From the NCBI GenBank assembly GCA_004005435.1, contig RZWH01000004.1, forward strand, positions 255,501 through 319,500: 64,000 nt of DNA. The letters are read 5' to 3'. Both the position numbers and the translations under genes were made by a program. Of this stretch, positions 46,110 through 56,973 are shown piece after piece (within the stretch, counting starts at the first letter, position 1; each line of letters starts with the position of its first letter). The stretch comes from Rhodobacteraceae bacterium CCMM004. GTDB lineage: Bacteria; Pseudomonadota; Alphaproteobacteria; Rhodobacterales; Rhodobacteraceae. The notes under the pieces were generated by a model, which did not search any database, was not told where the DNA came from, and saw only the letters and a list, made by a program, of their open reading frames with translations.

Positions 46110-46945
46110 AGAACCCGTTCCCGCACGCCGACGCCGATCGCCACGAGATTTGGGAGATGCTGGTCCGCCGCGACATCGAGGCGCGCGTCGCCGGGGATTG
46201 GGAGCTGCACGCGGCCGACATCCACCGCCCGAGCTTCTTTCGCATCGACGCGCGGGGGGCGGACGCGCCCGACAGGTGGCGCCTCGCGGCGTCCGACGGC
46301 GAGGGCTATCGCGCGCATTGGGAGGGGTCCGTGCCGCAGCGCGCCGAAACCCGGGATCGCGACACGGTGTCCGCCGCGCTCCACGACGCGACCACCCTGC
46401 GGGACATCGACGTCAACGGCGATGTGGCGCTCGCGCACAAAAAAATGGACGGCGCCGGGGCCCCTGCCCAGACGCTCTATCTCTGCCGCAGAATCGACGG
46501 GCGCTGGTGGATCGCGGGGATCCTCGGCGCCCTGCCCGATCCCATGGGCACCCGCCCTCCAGCCGCGGCAAAGGTCGCGCCCCCGAGCCGTCAGCACAAG
46601 ACGGCAGGGCCCTATTCGCCGGTCCTGGAGGTGCGGCCCGGGCGGATCGTCGTGATCTCGGGCCAGGCGGCTTTGGACCTAGACGGAACCGTGCCGACCC
46701 AGGAGTTCAAGGCCCAATCCAGGATCACCCTGGAGAACTGCCTGACGCAGCTCCAAGCCGCGGGATGCGATTTCGCCGACGTGTTCAAGGTCAACGTGTT
46801 CCTCACCGACCTCAGCGACTGGCCCGCCTTCAACGAGGTCTATCGCGAGATCATGCCAGAGCCGCATCCGGTCAGGACCGCGGTTCAGGCCGGGCTCCTC
46901 GACACGTTCCAGGTCGAGATCGAGATGTGGGCGGTGCGCTCATGA
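46106..46945 (+). CDS. SnoaL-like domain fused to RidA/YjgF domain
   Basis: 279 residues from GTG at 46106. Residues about 8-145 look like an NTF2/SnoaL cone fold (HEIWEMLVRRDIEARVAGDWE ... LYLCRRIDGRWWIAGILGAL). Residues about 155-279 are a RidA domain, with GPYSPVLEVRPGRIVVISGQ and the active-site Arg and Glu in HPVRTAVQAG and FQVEIEMWAV. RidA hydrolyses reactive enamines/imines. The fusion and its place between enolase and creatininase genes suggest clearance of a nitrogen-containing intermediate. The first domain could bind the substrate. Confidence 0.78.
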   Translation: MKNPFPHADADRHEIWEMLVRRDIEARVAGDWELHAADIHRPSFFRIDARGADAPDRWRLAASDGEGYRAHWEGSVPQRAETRDRDTVSAALHDATTLRDIDVNGDVALAHKKMDGAGAPAQTLYLCRRIDGRWWIAGILGALPDPMGTRPPAAAKVAPPSRQHKTAGPYSPVLEVRPGRIVVISGQAALDLDGTVPTQEFKAQSRITLENCLTQLQAAGCDFADVFKVNVFLTDLSDWPAFNEVYREIMPEPHPVRTAVQAGLLDTFQVEIEMWAVRS

Positions 46946-47700
46946 AGTGGGAAGATCTGAGCACCGTCGAAATCGACGCTGTGGACCGGTCGGTCCCGGT
47001 CATCCTCAACATCGCCGCCATTGAGCAGCACGGCCCGCACCTCCCGCTTAACACCGACGCGGTCATCGGCGCGCTGTTTCTCAACCGTCTCGATGCCGCC
47101 GATCCCCAGGCGCAGTTGATCCTGCCTCAGGTCAAGGTCTGCTGTTCGGACCACCACATGGATTTTCCCGGCACGCTGTCGGTGCGCCACGTGGTGCTCC
47201 ACGACTACGTGCTCGGTATTCTGGGCAGCGCGGCGTCGGCGGGGTTTACCAAGTTCCTGATCCTCAACAGCCACGGTGGGAACCAGGGGATCGGCCAGAT
47301 CGTGACCGAGCGGTTCGGGTTCGAGAACCCGACCTGCGACATCGCCCTCGTCACTTGGTGGTCCCTGGTCCGCGCCGACCTCCGGGACCTGAGCGACAGC
47401 GGTGCGTTCGGGACCGGGCACGCCTGCGAATTCGAAACGTCTCTGATCATGTTCGCCCAGGGGGACAGGGCGATGCCAGACATCCCGCCCGGCGAACACC
47501 ATGTCCGCAGTCATGCTTGGGCCGACGGCTCGATGCTTCATCCGCCCAGGGGCCACCTCTATCGGTCGATGAAGGCCATGTCGGGCGGCAGCGGCGTGGT
47601 CGGCCAGCCCGACGCGGCCACGGCGGACAAGGGCGCGCGCATCTGCGACCTGGTCGTCGCGGCGCTGGCCCAGGTCGTCGCCGATCTGCGCGGCGGCTGA
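46942..47700 (+). CDS. Creatininase-family amidohydrolase
   Basis: 252 residues. Metal-binding signatures: IAAIEQHGPHLPLNTDAVIG (Glu, His, Asp) and FLILNSHGGNQG (His). A late GTGHACEFETSLIM carries a further Glu/His. The family includes creatininase, mycofactocin peptidase and cyclic amide or formamide hydrolases, so the reaction is opening of an amide or lactam bond. It starts inside the SnoaL-RidA gene (4-bp overlap). This enzyme implies that the pathway substrate contains an amide-type nitrogen. Confidence 0.85.
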   Translation: MKWEDLSTVEIDAVDRSVPVILNIAAIEQHGPHLPLNTDAVIGALFLNRLDAADPQAQLILPQVKVCCSDHHMDFPGTLSVRHVVLHDYVLGILGSAASAGFTKFLILNSHGGNQGIGQIVTERFGFENPTCDIALVTWWSLVRADLRDLSDSGAFGTGHACEFETSLIMFAQGDRAMPDIPPGEHHVRSHAWADGSMLHPPRGHLYRSMKAMSGGSGVVGQPDAATADKGARICDLVVAALAQVVADLRGG

Positions 47701-47847
47701 CGGATCACCGCGCCCACCCCCCCGATCGCCGCAACTCCCTCAATCCCCGCGGTTTTCCCGGCTCACGTCTCCAGGACCCCTCCCGCCGCCTCCTCAGATT
47801 CTGCCTTGCGCGGTCGGCGTGCTGCGGGTAAACGGACCCCCGCGTGG

Positions 47848-47923
47848 CCCCAATAGCTCAGCTGGTAGAGCAACTGTTTCGTAAATAGTAGGTCGGCGGT
47901 TCGAGTCCGTCTTGGGGCACCAC
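47848..47923 (+). tRNA. tRNA-Thr (anticodon CGT)
   Basis: The acceptor stem GCCCCAA pairs with TTGGGGC at 47913-47919, followed by ACCA. The D-arm has AGCTCAGCTGGTAGAGC. The anticodon loop TTCGTAA gives CGT, reading ACG (Thr). The T-loop is TTCGAGT. The anticodon stem ACTGT/ATAGT is weak for a GC-rich genome and includes a G-U pair. CCA is encoded. Confidence 0.92.
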
Positions 47924-48040
47924 TTCTCATTTGGTCTATGGCCCATTGGCCCCCCGGGCGGGGCCAAGCCTGCCTGGGCGCCCCCACCATCTCTCCTTCC
48001 ACGAGCAGAGACCCGGCGCGCCGGCCGGACCGGCGTCGTC

Positions 48041-49564
48041 TCAGGTCTTGACCCGCGTGTCTGCCTCGTCGCGTTGCTCTTGGGGCACGATGGCGGCGGC
48101 TTCGGGAACGCTGACCGCCTCCTGCGGCTCGTCCTCGGTCACCGGCTGAACCGCCGGGGTGGGGGGCTCCACCGTCGTCTCCTCAGGTTCGGCGCCGACG
48201 AGGAGCGGCAACATCTCGGTCGATCCCGGCACCGCGATCACCCCTTCCTGAGGCTCGCGCCAGGCCAGGGTGTCGAACGCGCCGCAGTTCTGGCACACCG
48301 GATGCCACTGCGCATGGATGTTCTGGCATTTGTCGCAGACCCATTGCGGGCCGCGCGACACGGTCAGCGCCTTGGCCAGCCAACCGCGCACGACGGCGTC
48401 GCTCGCGCCCTCGCCCTTTTCGATGGCCGCCATGAGCGAGACGGACCGCGCGGTGGGATGCGCGGTCGCGAGATCGCCCAGCGCCCGCCGTGCCGCGGGG
48501 AAATCCTCGGCGGCGATATTCAGTTCGGCCAGCAGCATCTTGGTCTCGGGATCGTCGGGATGGATCCGGGTGAGTTGCTGGAACCTGCGGATGCGCTCGG
48601 TCGGGCTCTCCTGAGGTTCGATCTCGGCAAAGGCGGCGGCGAGGTCGGGATGCGGCCGCACCTCCCACGCCTTCTTGATCACGCGGGTGGCGTATTTCTC
48701 TTGGTTGTTGGCGGTATAGCCGCGGGCGGCCATGACGGCGGCGGGCACCAGGTCCGGCGACAGGCGGTTGGCCTCGATCGCCGTCTCCCGCGCCTCCACC
48801 GATTTTCCCTCGGCAAAGATGTCCTTGGCCTCGCTCAGGGCCAGGACGGCGTCCCGCCGCTTGTGCACGTCGCGGGGCAGGGTCCCGTGCTTGAGCTTGG
48901 CACCCAGGGTCTTGCGCGCGCCGGCCCAGTCCTCCTTGCCCGCTTGCAGCTTGAGCAGGACGTCCTGGGTTTCGTTGTGCTTGGGCTTGAGCGCGAACGC
49001 CTTCTCGGCCAGGGCCAGAGCGGTGTCGGTGTCGCCCTCGTCCAGCTTATGACGCAAAAGACCGCGCACCCCGACGAAGCGGGTGCGGTCGTCGTGCAAA
49101 AGCTCTTTGTAGACCGTCTCGGCCTTGCGCTTGTCGCCGACCATCTCGGCCGCCTGGGCGGTGATGAGGTTGGTCAACTCGGGCCGCCGGAGATAGCGGT
49201 CGGCCCGCGCGGCATGGGACATCGCCTCGCGCCCCTCGCCCGAGGCGAGTGCCAACATCCCGTCGGCCAGGGCGCGATAGCCCTTGCGCTCGCGGTTGCG
49301 GGAAAAATAGCGCGAGATCGCTGTCTCGTCCCCGTTCAGGAACCGCACGAGCGCGATGAGGAGGCCGATCAGCTTGAGCAACACCCACGTCGCCACAATG
49401 AGCAGCAACGCGGCGATGGCGGCTTGGAACGGCCCCAGCGTGAACTCGACGTCGGCCAGTGCCACGCGGATGGCGCCGTCGGTTTCCATCAACCGTCCGG
49501 CGCCCAGGGTCAGCGCCGCGACCACGACGATGAAGAGGACGATCTTGAGCAGGGACCAAAGCAT
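48041..49564 (-). CDS. hemY: HemY N-terminal domain TPR protein with zinc ribbon
   Basis: 507 residues. Two membrane helices at about 1-20 and 45-70 (LLKIVLFIVVVAALTLGAG; AAIAALLLIVATWVLLKLIG) define the HemY_N domain. TPR-like repeats follow. A rubredoxin-type zinc ribbon (CDKCQNIHAQWHPVCQNCGAFD) lies near residue 410, and the tail is acidic and Pro/Glu-rich. HemY-N proteins are encoded with heme genes and Mic60 in alphaproteobacteria and are membrane-associated. The exact function is unclear. It starts 11 bp after the hemD-mic60 frame. Confidence 0.85.
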   Translation of the reverse strand: MLWSLLKIVLFIVVVAALTLGAGRLMETDGAIRVALADVEFTLGPFQAAIAALLLIVATWVLLKLIGLLIALVRFLNGDETAISRYFSRNRERKGYRALADGMLALASGEGREAMSHAARADRYLRRPELTNLITAQAAEMVGDKRKAETVYKELLHDDRTRFVGVRGLLRHKLDEGDTDTALALAEKAFALKPKHNETQDVLLKLQAGKEDWAGARKTLGAKLKHGTLPRDVHKRRDAVLALSEAKDIFAEGKSVEARETAIEANRLSPDLVPAAVMAARGYTANNQEKYATRVIKKAWEVRPHPDLAAAFAEIEPQESPTERIRRFQQLTRIHPDDPETKMLLAELNIAAEDFPAARRALGDLATAHPTARSVSLMAAIEKGEGASDAVVRGWLAKALTVSRGPQWVCDKCQNIHAQWHPVCQNCGAFDTLAWREPQEGVIAVPGSTEMLPLLVGAEPEETTVEPPTPAVQPVTEDEPQEAVSVPEAAAIVPQEQRDEADTRVKT

Positions 49565-49575
49565 TGGATGCGTCC

Positions 49576-52023
49576 TCAGTTGGTGTTCGTTTGGGCGCTG
49601 ACATCGGCCAGAGCGTCGATGGCCGCAACTCGTATCCGAGCGCGGTCGATCCAACCGGACATTGCCGCTTGGCCTTGCTCCGGCAGGGCGTCGAGCTGCG
49701 TCAGGGCCGCGGCGACGTCGCCCTCGCGCAGCCGCGCCTCGGCCCGAGACAGGACCGCGTCCGCGTCGTCGCCCTCGCGCTCGCCCAAGGAGCGGGCGCG
49801 GGTCTGCGATCGGATGAACGCGCCCAGGCGGTCCATCGCGCCGCCGCCGGTGGTGGCGCGGATCGAGGCGTCCAGCGCATCGCGCGCCGCGTCGGGAAAG
49901 GACGCCTGCAGGTCGCGCAGCGTGGCGACGCCCTCAGGCGCGGCATCGGTCAGCGCAGGCGGCAGGCTCTCGCCGCTGGCGCTCTCGTAGGCGCCGACCG
50001 CGTCCTGGAACGGCGCGCCGTTCTCCAACGCTGCGGCGATTTGCGACAGGGCCGATAGGGTGGAGATGCGGCGGGTTTCGGACTCGGCCGCCGCTTGGGC
50101 GTCCACGATGGCGGCGCCCTGTTCGTCGAGGGCGGCGTCCAGGGCGGCCATGCGCTCATCCAGCTCGGCGTTGAGCGCTGCGACACGCTCGTCCAACTGC
50201 GCGTTGAGACCGGCCATCCGTTCGTCCAGCGCCGCGATGTCCTCGGCGGTCGGTCCGCCCGCGCCGTCGACCCGCTGGCTCAGCGCTGCGAGATCGGCCG
50301 TCGCACCGTCCACACGGCCGGAGAGGTCGTCAACTGCGCGGCTCAGTTCGGCCACGGTGTCGGCGAGGTCCGCAATCCCGGCCTCGGCCGCTGTGGTGAG
50401 CTGGTCCAGCGTGTCCTGGCTGACACCAGCCTCGGTGGGCTGCAACCCGGCCAGCGCCTCGGCCAACTGCGCCAGTTCCGACCGCAGCGTCTCGGTCGTC
50501 TGTTGCAACTCGGCGATCCCGCCCTCGGCGGTGTCGATACGGGCGCCGCTGCCGTCGTCCACGCCCAGAGCTTCCAACTGCGCCGCCTGCTCGGACACAC
50601 GCGCGTCGAGTGCGGCGATGGTGGCGGCGTTGGGATCCTCGCCAGGTTCGTCCATGCCCAGGTAGTAGGCGGCGGCAAAGCCGATGCCCCCGGCCAGCAC
50701 CCCGCCAAGGAGCAGAGGGACGAAGCCCGGCCCGCGCGGCGCAGGCTCGCTGGCGGCCGGCGGCGGGGTCGGAGCGATGGGGCTCCCCGAGATGTCAGGG
50801 GGCGAGCGATCCTCTTCGGCGCGCATCTTGGCGAGTTGCGAGGGGGTGACGGGCTCGTCCGCGGCGGCGGCTGCCGGATCGGAGGGGTCTGCCGACACCT
50901 TCTCGCCCGCTTCGCGGTCGGCGGGGTCCGGCACCGCGTCGGCCTGGCTAACCGGCGTGTCGTCCTCGACTTGGGGCGCTGGGTCGGGGTCGGGCGTCGG
51001 CATCCCACCCTCCGCGTCGGCCTGGGTGACCGGGGGCGCGTCGGGAGCGTCGGGGGGCGGGGTTTCGGCATCCGGCTGGGCCTCGGCGGCCGAGGCGCCG
51101 TCGCCGTCCGTCTCTTCGATGATCACCGCATCCTCGACCGGAGCGGCGGTGTCGTCACCCGCCGCGGGGCCGGGGGTCGTGTTGCGGGATCCGTTCGATC
51201 TGCCGGTCTTGCGTCGCGCCACGGTGTCGTTACCCCTTGTCCCTGCAAGCCCCTGTGGGGCCGCCGTTACGGCCTTGGCGAGCTTATCCCCCTGCGTCAT
51301 CCCCAACAAGCCCGCTGCGTCGGACGACACATCTGCCGCGAGGACAGCGCACACGGCATCGGCCATCGCCACGGCGGTCTTCGCCTCGGCAACGGTGCAA
51401 GGGGCAGTCCCGTTCCATGTCGCGGCCACGGCATCGCTGATCGCGACCGCGGCGAGGGGCGCGCGGGCCCGTGCGACCTCTGATCGGAGGAGCCGCGCGC
51501 TGCGGGGGGAAAAGAGGGGGAGAATCACCGGTGCGATCCCGGCGAGGGCGGCCTGCCCCGCCGCGCTCAGCGGCTCGGCCACCTGGTCGTAGACGGTGTG
51601 GCGCTCAGCCGGGATCCCGGCGCGGCGTAGCGTTCCGGCGACGTCGCCCGCGGTATGGACCCCGGCGAGATGCAGGACCGGACCGGCGGGGCGGGCCGCC
51701 ACGAGCGCCTGGGCCAGCGCCACGGCGTCGCCCCCGCCGTCCCGGCAGCGCACCCCCCGCGCCCGCAACGCCGCCGCCGTGCGCGGCCCGACCGCCCACA
51801 ACGCGCGCCCAGCGAGCGCATCATCGGGCATCGCGGCGACGCCGTTTTCAGAGGTGAACACCAGCGTCGCGCGCTCGGGCACAGGGGGCGCGGGGCGGAA
51901 GACGATCTTCATCACCGGGGCGACGACGATGTCAGCTGCCCCCCCGATCCGTGCGCGCAGCGCCTCGGCGAACCGCTCGGACTGCGCCGCGGGCCGGGTC
52001 AGGAGAACCAGAGGTCGGGGCAT
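49576..52023 (-). CDS. HemD (uroporphyrinogen-III synthase) and Mic60/mitofilin-like protein in one reading frame
   Basis: 815 residues without an internal stop. Residues 1-245 resemble uroporphyrinogen-III synthase ([63 protein letters not shown]). Residues about 268-815 are an alphaproteobacterial mitofilin: a disordered acidic stretch, one membrane helix near residues 435-455 ([23 protein letters not shown]), a long coiled coil, and a C-terminal mitofilin signature domain. These are normally two adjacent genes. An internal in-frame GTG at 51222 preceded by AAGGGG could start Mic60 alone. Either a true fusion or a lost HemD stop. Confidence 0.75.
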   Translation of the reverse strand: MPRPLVLLTRPAAQSERFAEALRARIGGAADIVVAPVMKIVFRPAPPVPERATLVFTSENGVAAMPDDALAGRALWAVGPRTAAALRARGVRCRDGGGDAVALAQALVAARPAGPVLHLAGVHTAGDVAGTLRRAGIPAERHTVYDQVAEPLSAAGQAALAGIAPVILPLFSPRSARLLRSEVARARAPLAAVAISDAVAATWNGTAPCTVAEAKTAVAMADAVCAVLAADVSSDAAGLLGMTQGDKLAKAVTAAPQGLAGTRGNDTVARRKTGRSNGSRNTTPGPAAGDDTAAPVEDAVIIEETDGDGASAAEAQPDAETPPPDAPDAPPVTQADAEGGMPTPDPDPAPQVEDDTPVSQADAVPDPADREAGEKVSADPSDPAAAAADEPVTPSQLAKMRAEEDRSPPDISGSPIAPTPPPAASEPAPRGPGFVPLLLGGVLAGGIGFAAAYYLGMDEPGEDPNAATIAALDARVSEQAAQLEALGVDDGSGARIDTAEGGIAELQQTTETLRSELAQLAEALAGLQPTEAGVSQDTLDQLTTAAEAGIADLADTVAELSRAVDDLSGRVDGATADLAALSQRVDGAGGPTAEDIAALDERMAGLNAQLDERVAALNAELDERMAALDAALDEQGAAIVDAQAAAESETRRISTLSALSQIAAALENGAPFQDAVGAYESASGESLPPALTDAAPEGVATLRDLQASFPDAARDALDASIRATTGGGAMDRLGAFIRSQTRARSLGEREGDDADAVLSRAEARLREGDVAAALTQLDALPEQGQAAMSGWIDRARIRVAAIDALADVSAQTNTN

Positions 52024-52101
52024 GTCCGCTCTCCGCACACGTTGTCAGGGCCGCCCCGCTTTGCTACGCGCCGGAAACCCGCACGACAACCGGCAGAGGC
52101 A

Positions 52102-53199
52102 ATGGGCGACACGATCACCGTTCTGGGGCTGGAGAGCAGTTGCGACGACACCGGCGCGGCCGTGGTCGCCTGCGCGCCCGGCGCGCCGCCCCAGATCCTG
52201 AGCAACATCGTGGCCGCCCAGGGCGATCTGCACGCCGCGTTCGGCGGCGTGGTCCCCGAGATCGCCGCCCGCGCCCACGTGGAGGCGCTGGACCACTGCG
52301 TCGAGGCGGCGTTGGAGGCCGCGGACCGAGGGCTCGCCGATCTTGACGCGGTGGCGGTGACGGCCGGTCCCGGGCTCATCGGAGGCGTGATGGCGGGGGT
52401 CATGTGCGCCAAGGGGATCGCGGCGGGCGCGGGCCTGCCGCTGATCGGCGTCAACCACCTGGCCGGGCACGCGTTGACGCCGCGACTGACCGACGGCCTG
52501 GCGTTTCCCTATCTCATGCTCCTCGTGTCGGGCGGGCATTGCCAGTTTCTGGCGGTACGGGGGGTCGAGGACTTCGCCCGCCTCGGCGGGACCATCGACG
52601 ACGCGCCGGGCGAGGCATTCGACAAAACCGCGCGCCTCCTCGGCCTGGCGCAGCCGGGCGGTCCCGCAGTGGAACGCGCGGCCGAGGGCGGCGATGCCGG
52701 CCGGTTTGCCTTTCCCAGGCCGCTCCTCGACCGGCCGGGCTGCGACATGTCGTTCTCGGGGCTCAAGACCGCGCTGCTCCGCGCCTGCGACGCCGCCGTC
52801 GATGCCCGGGGTGGCCTGACCGAAGAGGACCGCGCCGACCTCTGCGCGGGGTTCCAGGCGGCAGTGGCCGACGTTTTGGCGGAAAAGACGCGCCGCGCGC
52901 TCGCCGCCTTTGCCGCGATGACCGGCGCGACCGGACCGCTGGCCGTGGCCGGTGGTGTGGCGGCGAACCGCACGCTGCGCGCCGCGCTGACGGCGGTGGC
53001 CGAGACGGCCGGGGCCCGCTTCGTCGCGCCGCCCGCCGCGCTCTGCACCGACAATGCGGCAATGATCGCCTGGGCGGGGATCGAGCGCTATCGTCTGGGG
53101 CACCGGGACGGCATGGACCTGACCGCCCGCCCAAGATGGCCCCTGGATACCGCCGCGCCCGCGCAACTCGGCGGCGGCAAGAAGGGCGCAAAGGCATGA
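52102..53199 (+). CDS. tsaD: tRNA N6-adenosine threonylcarbamoyltransferase
   Basis: Catalytic subunit that transfers threonylcarbamoyl to A37 of ANN-decoding tRNAs. 365 residues. Nucleotide-site motif [14 protein letters not shown]. Metal-binding histidines are in [10 protein letters not shown] (His119, His123). Other motifs are [10 protein letters not shown] and [13 protein letters not shown]. The start at 52102 is divergent from hemD. TsaE, its partner ATPase, is encoded at 63.3 kb. gpsA, common after tsaD in relatives, is missing; an EVE-domain gene follows. Confidence 0.96.
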   Translation: MGDTITVLGLESSCDDTGAAVVACAPGAPPQILSNIVAAQGDLHAAFGGVVPEIAARAHVEALDHCVEAALEAADRGLADLDAVAVTAGPGLIGGVMAGVMCAKGIAAGAGLPLIGVNHLAGHALTPRLTDGLAFPYLMLLVSGGHCQFLAVRGVEDFARLGGTIDDAPGEAFDKTARLLGLAQPGGPAVERAAEGGDAGRFAFPRPLLDRPGCDMSFSGLKTALLRACDAAVDARGGLTEEDRADLCAGFQAAVADVLAEKTRRALAAFAAMTGATGPLAVAGGVAANRTLRAALTAVAETAGARFVAPPAALCTDNAAMIAWAGIERYRLGHRDGMDLTARPRWPLDTAAPAQLGGGKKGAKA

Positions 53200-53215
53200 G
53201 AAGGAGACGACCGCA

Positions 53216-53638
53216 ATGCGATACTGGCTCTTCAAATCCGAACCCTCGTCCTGGTCCTGGGACGATCAGGTGGCCAAGGGCGACGGCGGCCAGGAATGGG
53301 ACGGCGTCCGCAACTATCAGGCCCGCAACGTGATGCGCGAGATGGCGGTGGGCGACCGCGGGTTCTTCTACCACTCGCAGAGCGACAAGGCGGTGGTGGG
53401 CATCGTCGAGGTGACCGCCGAGGCCCATCCCGACAGCACCGACGACAGCGGCAAGTGGGCGTGCGTGGACATCAAGGCGGTGGCCCCCCTGCCCCGACCC
53501 GTGACGCTGGCGGAGATCAAGGACACGCCGGACCTGGCCGATATGGCGCTGGTCAACAACACCCGCCTGTCGGTTCAGCCGGTGAGCCCAGAGGCCTGGG
53601 CGCGGATCTGTGCGATGGGTGGGCTGGACGACCCCTGA
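53216..53638 (+). CDS. EVE domain-containing protein
   Basis: 140 residues, the whole of one EVE (PUA-like) domain: RYWLFKSEPSSWSWDDQ, WDGVRNYQARNVMREM, GFFYHSQSDKAVVGIVEV and a C-terminal LSVQPVSPEAW. EVE domains bind modified nucleic-acid bases. GAAGGAGACG precedes the ATG, 16 bp after tsaD, so the two are likely co-transcribed. No restriction genes are nearby, so a role in RNA or DNA modification sensing remains open. Confidence 0.88.
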   Translation: MRYWLFKSEPSSWSWDDQVAKGDGGQEWDGVRNYQARNVMREMAVGDRGFFYHSQSDKAVVGIVEVTAEAHPDSTDDSGKWACVDIKAVAPLPRPVTLAEIKDTPDLADMALVNNTRLSVQPVSPEAWARICAMGGLDDP

Positions 53639-53659
53639 GCGGCGCCGTCCCGCCGGGGA

Positions 53660-54001
53660 TCAGCCGTAGACCGATTCCTTGCCGAAGTGCTTGGTCAGCA
53701 TGTAGTAGACAACCGCGCGGTACTTGTTGCGCTCGGAGCGACCGTAGGTCTCGATCACGCTGTCGATGGCCTCCATCAACTCGGGGCCGTCGCTCAGCCC
53801 CAGCTTCTTGATCAGAAAATTGTTCTTGACCGTCTCCAGCTCGCCCGGCTGGGTCGCGGCGATGGTCGAGCTGTCGGCGTTGTAGATCGCCGGCCCGCAG
53901 CCGATCGTTACCTTCCGCAAGAGGTCCATGTCGGGGGTCATCCCGCACTTGCGCCGCAAGTCGTCGGCGTATTGGCCGATCAGTTCGTCGCGTTTGCTCA
54001 T
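53660..54001 (-). CDS. DUF2853 family protein
   Basis: 113 residues, helical and charged: MSKRDELIGQYADDLRRKCG, later VIETYGRSERNKYRAVVYY with a C-terminal LTKHFGKESVYG. DUF2853 has a known fold but no assigned function. ATG 54001 is 6 bases after a GGAGG box; the ATG at 54007 sits inside it. Convergent with the EVE gene. Confidence 0.82.
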   Translation of the reverse strand: MSKRDELIGQYADDLRRKCGMTPDMDLLRKVTIGCGPAIYNADSSTIAATQPGELETVKNNFLIKKLGLSDGPELMEAIDSVIETYGRSERNKYRAVVYYMLTKHFGKESVYG

Positions 54002-54322
54002 TTGCATCCTCCGCCTTGGGCCACGCTGTGCGCGCGCCTGGATCCAGTCAAACGTCACGCCGTCGCCGTGGCAACGCCCAAGCACGACCGCCGCGCGGAC
54101 AAGCGGGAAGGTGCGACATCGCTGCCGCGGCGAGGAGCCCGGCGGACCGCCTAGGCTGGCCCGCCGGTGGACATCAATCGTCCCTCGCTAATTCCTGTCA
54201 CTCACGGGAAAATACCCGCAGGAATCGCACAAAACCATGCGAACATGCGAAAAATTGCGGGTCAATCAACTCTTTTGAACTAAGGTTTTCATAATTGCAC
54301 ACGGCCGTGGCGGGAGGTGCGG
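54002..54322. other. 321-bp intergenic region between divergent genes
   Basis: Separates DUF2853 from a LysR gene. The right part (54180-54300) is AT-rich compared with surroundings and holds a tandem 8-mer CATGCGAA at 54236-54251. It presumably contains both promoters, but I see no clear -35/-10 pair and no structured RNA. Confidence 0.5.
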
Positions 54323-55179
54323 ATGCGGTGGGACGATGTAAAGGTGGCGCTGGCCGTGGCGCGGGAGGGCACCTACCAGGGCGCGGCCGAGCTTCTGCGG
54401 ACCAGCCACACCACCGTGGGACGGCGGATCGCCGCGCTAGAGGCGCGGCTGAAGGCCGAACTCTTCGACCGCCGTGACGGGTTTTGCCAGCCGACAGAGG
54501 CGGGCCGCGCCCTCATCGCCGCCGGCGAGCGGATGGAAGAGGCCATCGGCCGCATCGGTCCCCGCCTGGAGGCCACGTCGGACAGCCCCGAGGGCACGGT
54601 GCAGATCACCACGATGCTGTGGATCGCCAAGCGGTTCCTGTTGCCCGAACTGCCCGCCTTTCGCGACCGCTATCCGCGGATCCGCTTTTTCTTTTGCACC
54701 GACGTTCTGGACTATGTGCGCATGGCCGGGACCGACAACATCTCGCTGCGCTTCGAGTTGCAGCCGTCACGGGAAGAGGTGGAAAAGGAGATCGCGCATG
54801 TGCCCTTTGCCGCCTACCGCAGCACGTCTGCCACCACACCGCCCGGCACCTGGGTATCGTCCCACGGTGGGCGGGTAACGTTCCGGCCATATACCTGGAT
54901 CGCCGAGGCCGAGGGCGACGCGCCGGACCTGGCCGTCCTCGGCACCGATGCCGAGTTCCTGGTCGAGGCGGTGCGCCTGGGTATCGGCTATGGCTATCTG
55001 CCCATGGTTCTGGCCGAGGGCGACCCGACGTTGGAGCGGGTGCCTGGGCTCCACCCCAGAATGCGGGTGATCCGTGCGCTGATGGAGCACCGCAGCCTCG
55101 ACAGCCCGCATGTGCGGGCCGTCACCCAGTGGCTGGAAACGGCGCTGGGCGGGCTGAGTGTCGAGGCCCGCCCAGCCGC

Positions 55180-55186
<7 letters not shown>
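54323..55186 (+). CDS. LysR-family transcriptional regulator
   Basis: 287 residues. N-terminal LysR helix-turn-helix: [40 protein letters not shown]. The effector domain carries [26 protein letters not shown] 54323 has GGGAGG 5 bases upstream; GTG at 54317 is an alternative. It belongs to the subset with a shortened C-terminus that often regulates an adjacent gene. The 3' end overlaps ahcY by 7 bp on the other strand. Target unknown. Confidence 0.87.
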
Positions 55187-56571
<1,385 letters not shown>

Positions 56572-56709
56572 GGGTCCCCCGGGGTGTTCGGCATGTGGCA
56601 ACGGTCGCGCGTTCCTATCAACGCTTCCCCGGCGCGGCAACGGCCCTGGGCGATGGCGCGGAACGGACCGCGGCGCGCGGCGTTTTCCGCACAACCACCG
56701 GAGACCGCA

Positions 56710-56895
56710 ATGCCCTCAGACAGCCCCCGAGACGAGGTTCGCGCCGGGCCCGGCGACGCCGGCGCGTCGGACGCCCCGCGCGCCCTGCCCGAGACCCCGC
56801 AGGATCGCCGCACCAAACGGAACGCGACGCCCTTCGCCGCCGCCGTCGTGGCAGTGGGGGTGGCCATGGTCGCGCTCTGGTGGGCGATCACCTGA
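56710..56895 (+). CDS. Small single-pass membrane protein
   Basis: 61 residues. A hydrophilic Asp/Arg/Pro-rich head of about 40 residues ([20 protein letters not shown] ... QDRRTKRN) is followed by one C-terminal membrane helix ([20 protein letters not shown]). GGAGA precedes the ATG. It is divergent from ahcY. No family recognised; the orientation suggests an N-in tail-anchored protein. Confidence 0.65.
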   Translation: MPSDSPRDEVRAGPGDAGASDAPRALPETPQDRRTKRNATPFAAAVVAVGVAMVALWWAIT

Positions 56896-56973
56896 ACCGC
56901 GGAGCTGTGAGGGGGGCTGCACCCGCCCGGCCACTTTGCTAGGACGGACCGACACCGTTCGCCGGACCACGCC

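Noticed and set aside
56572-56709. A possible SAH or SAM/SAH riboswitch before ahcY
   Set aside because: I looked for the conserved core of these riboswitches on the minus strand and did not find it. The short region also serves a divergent gene.
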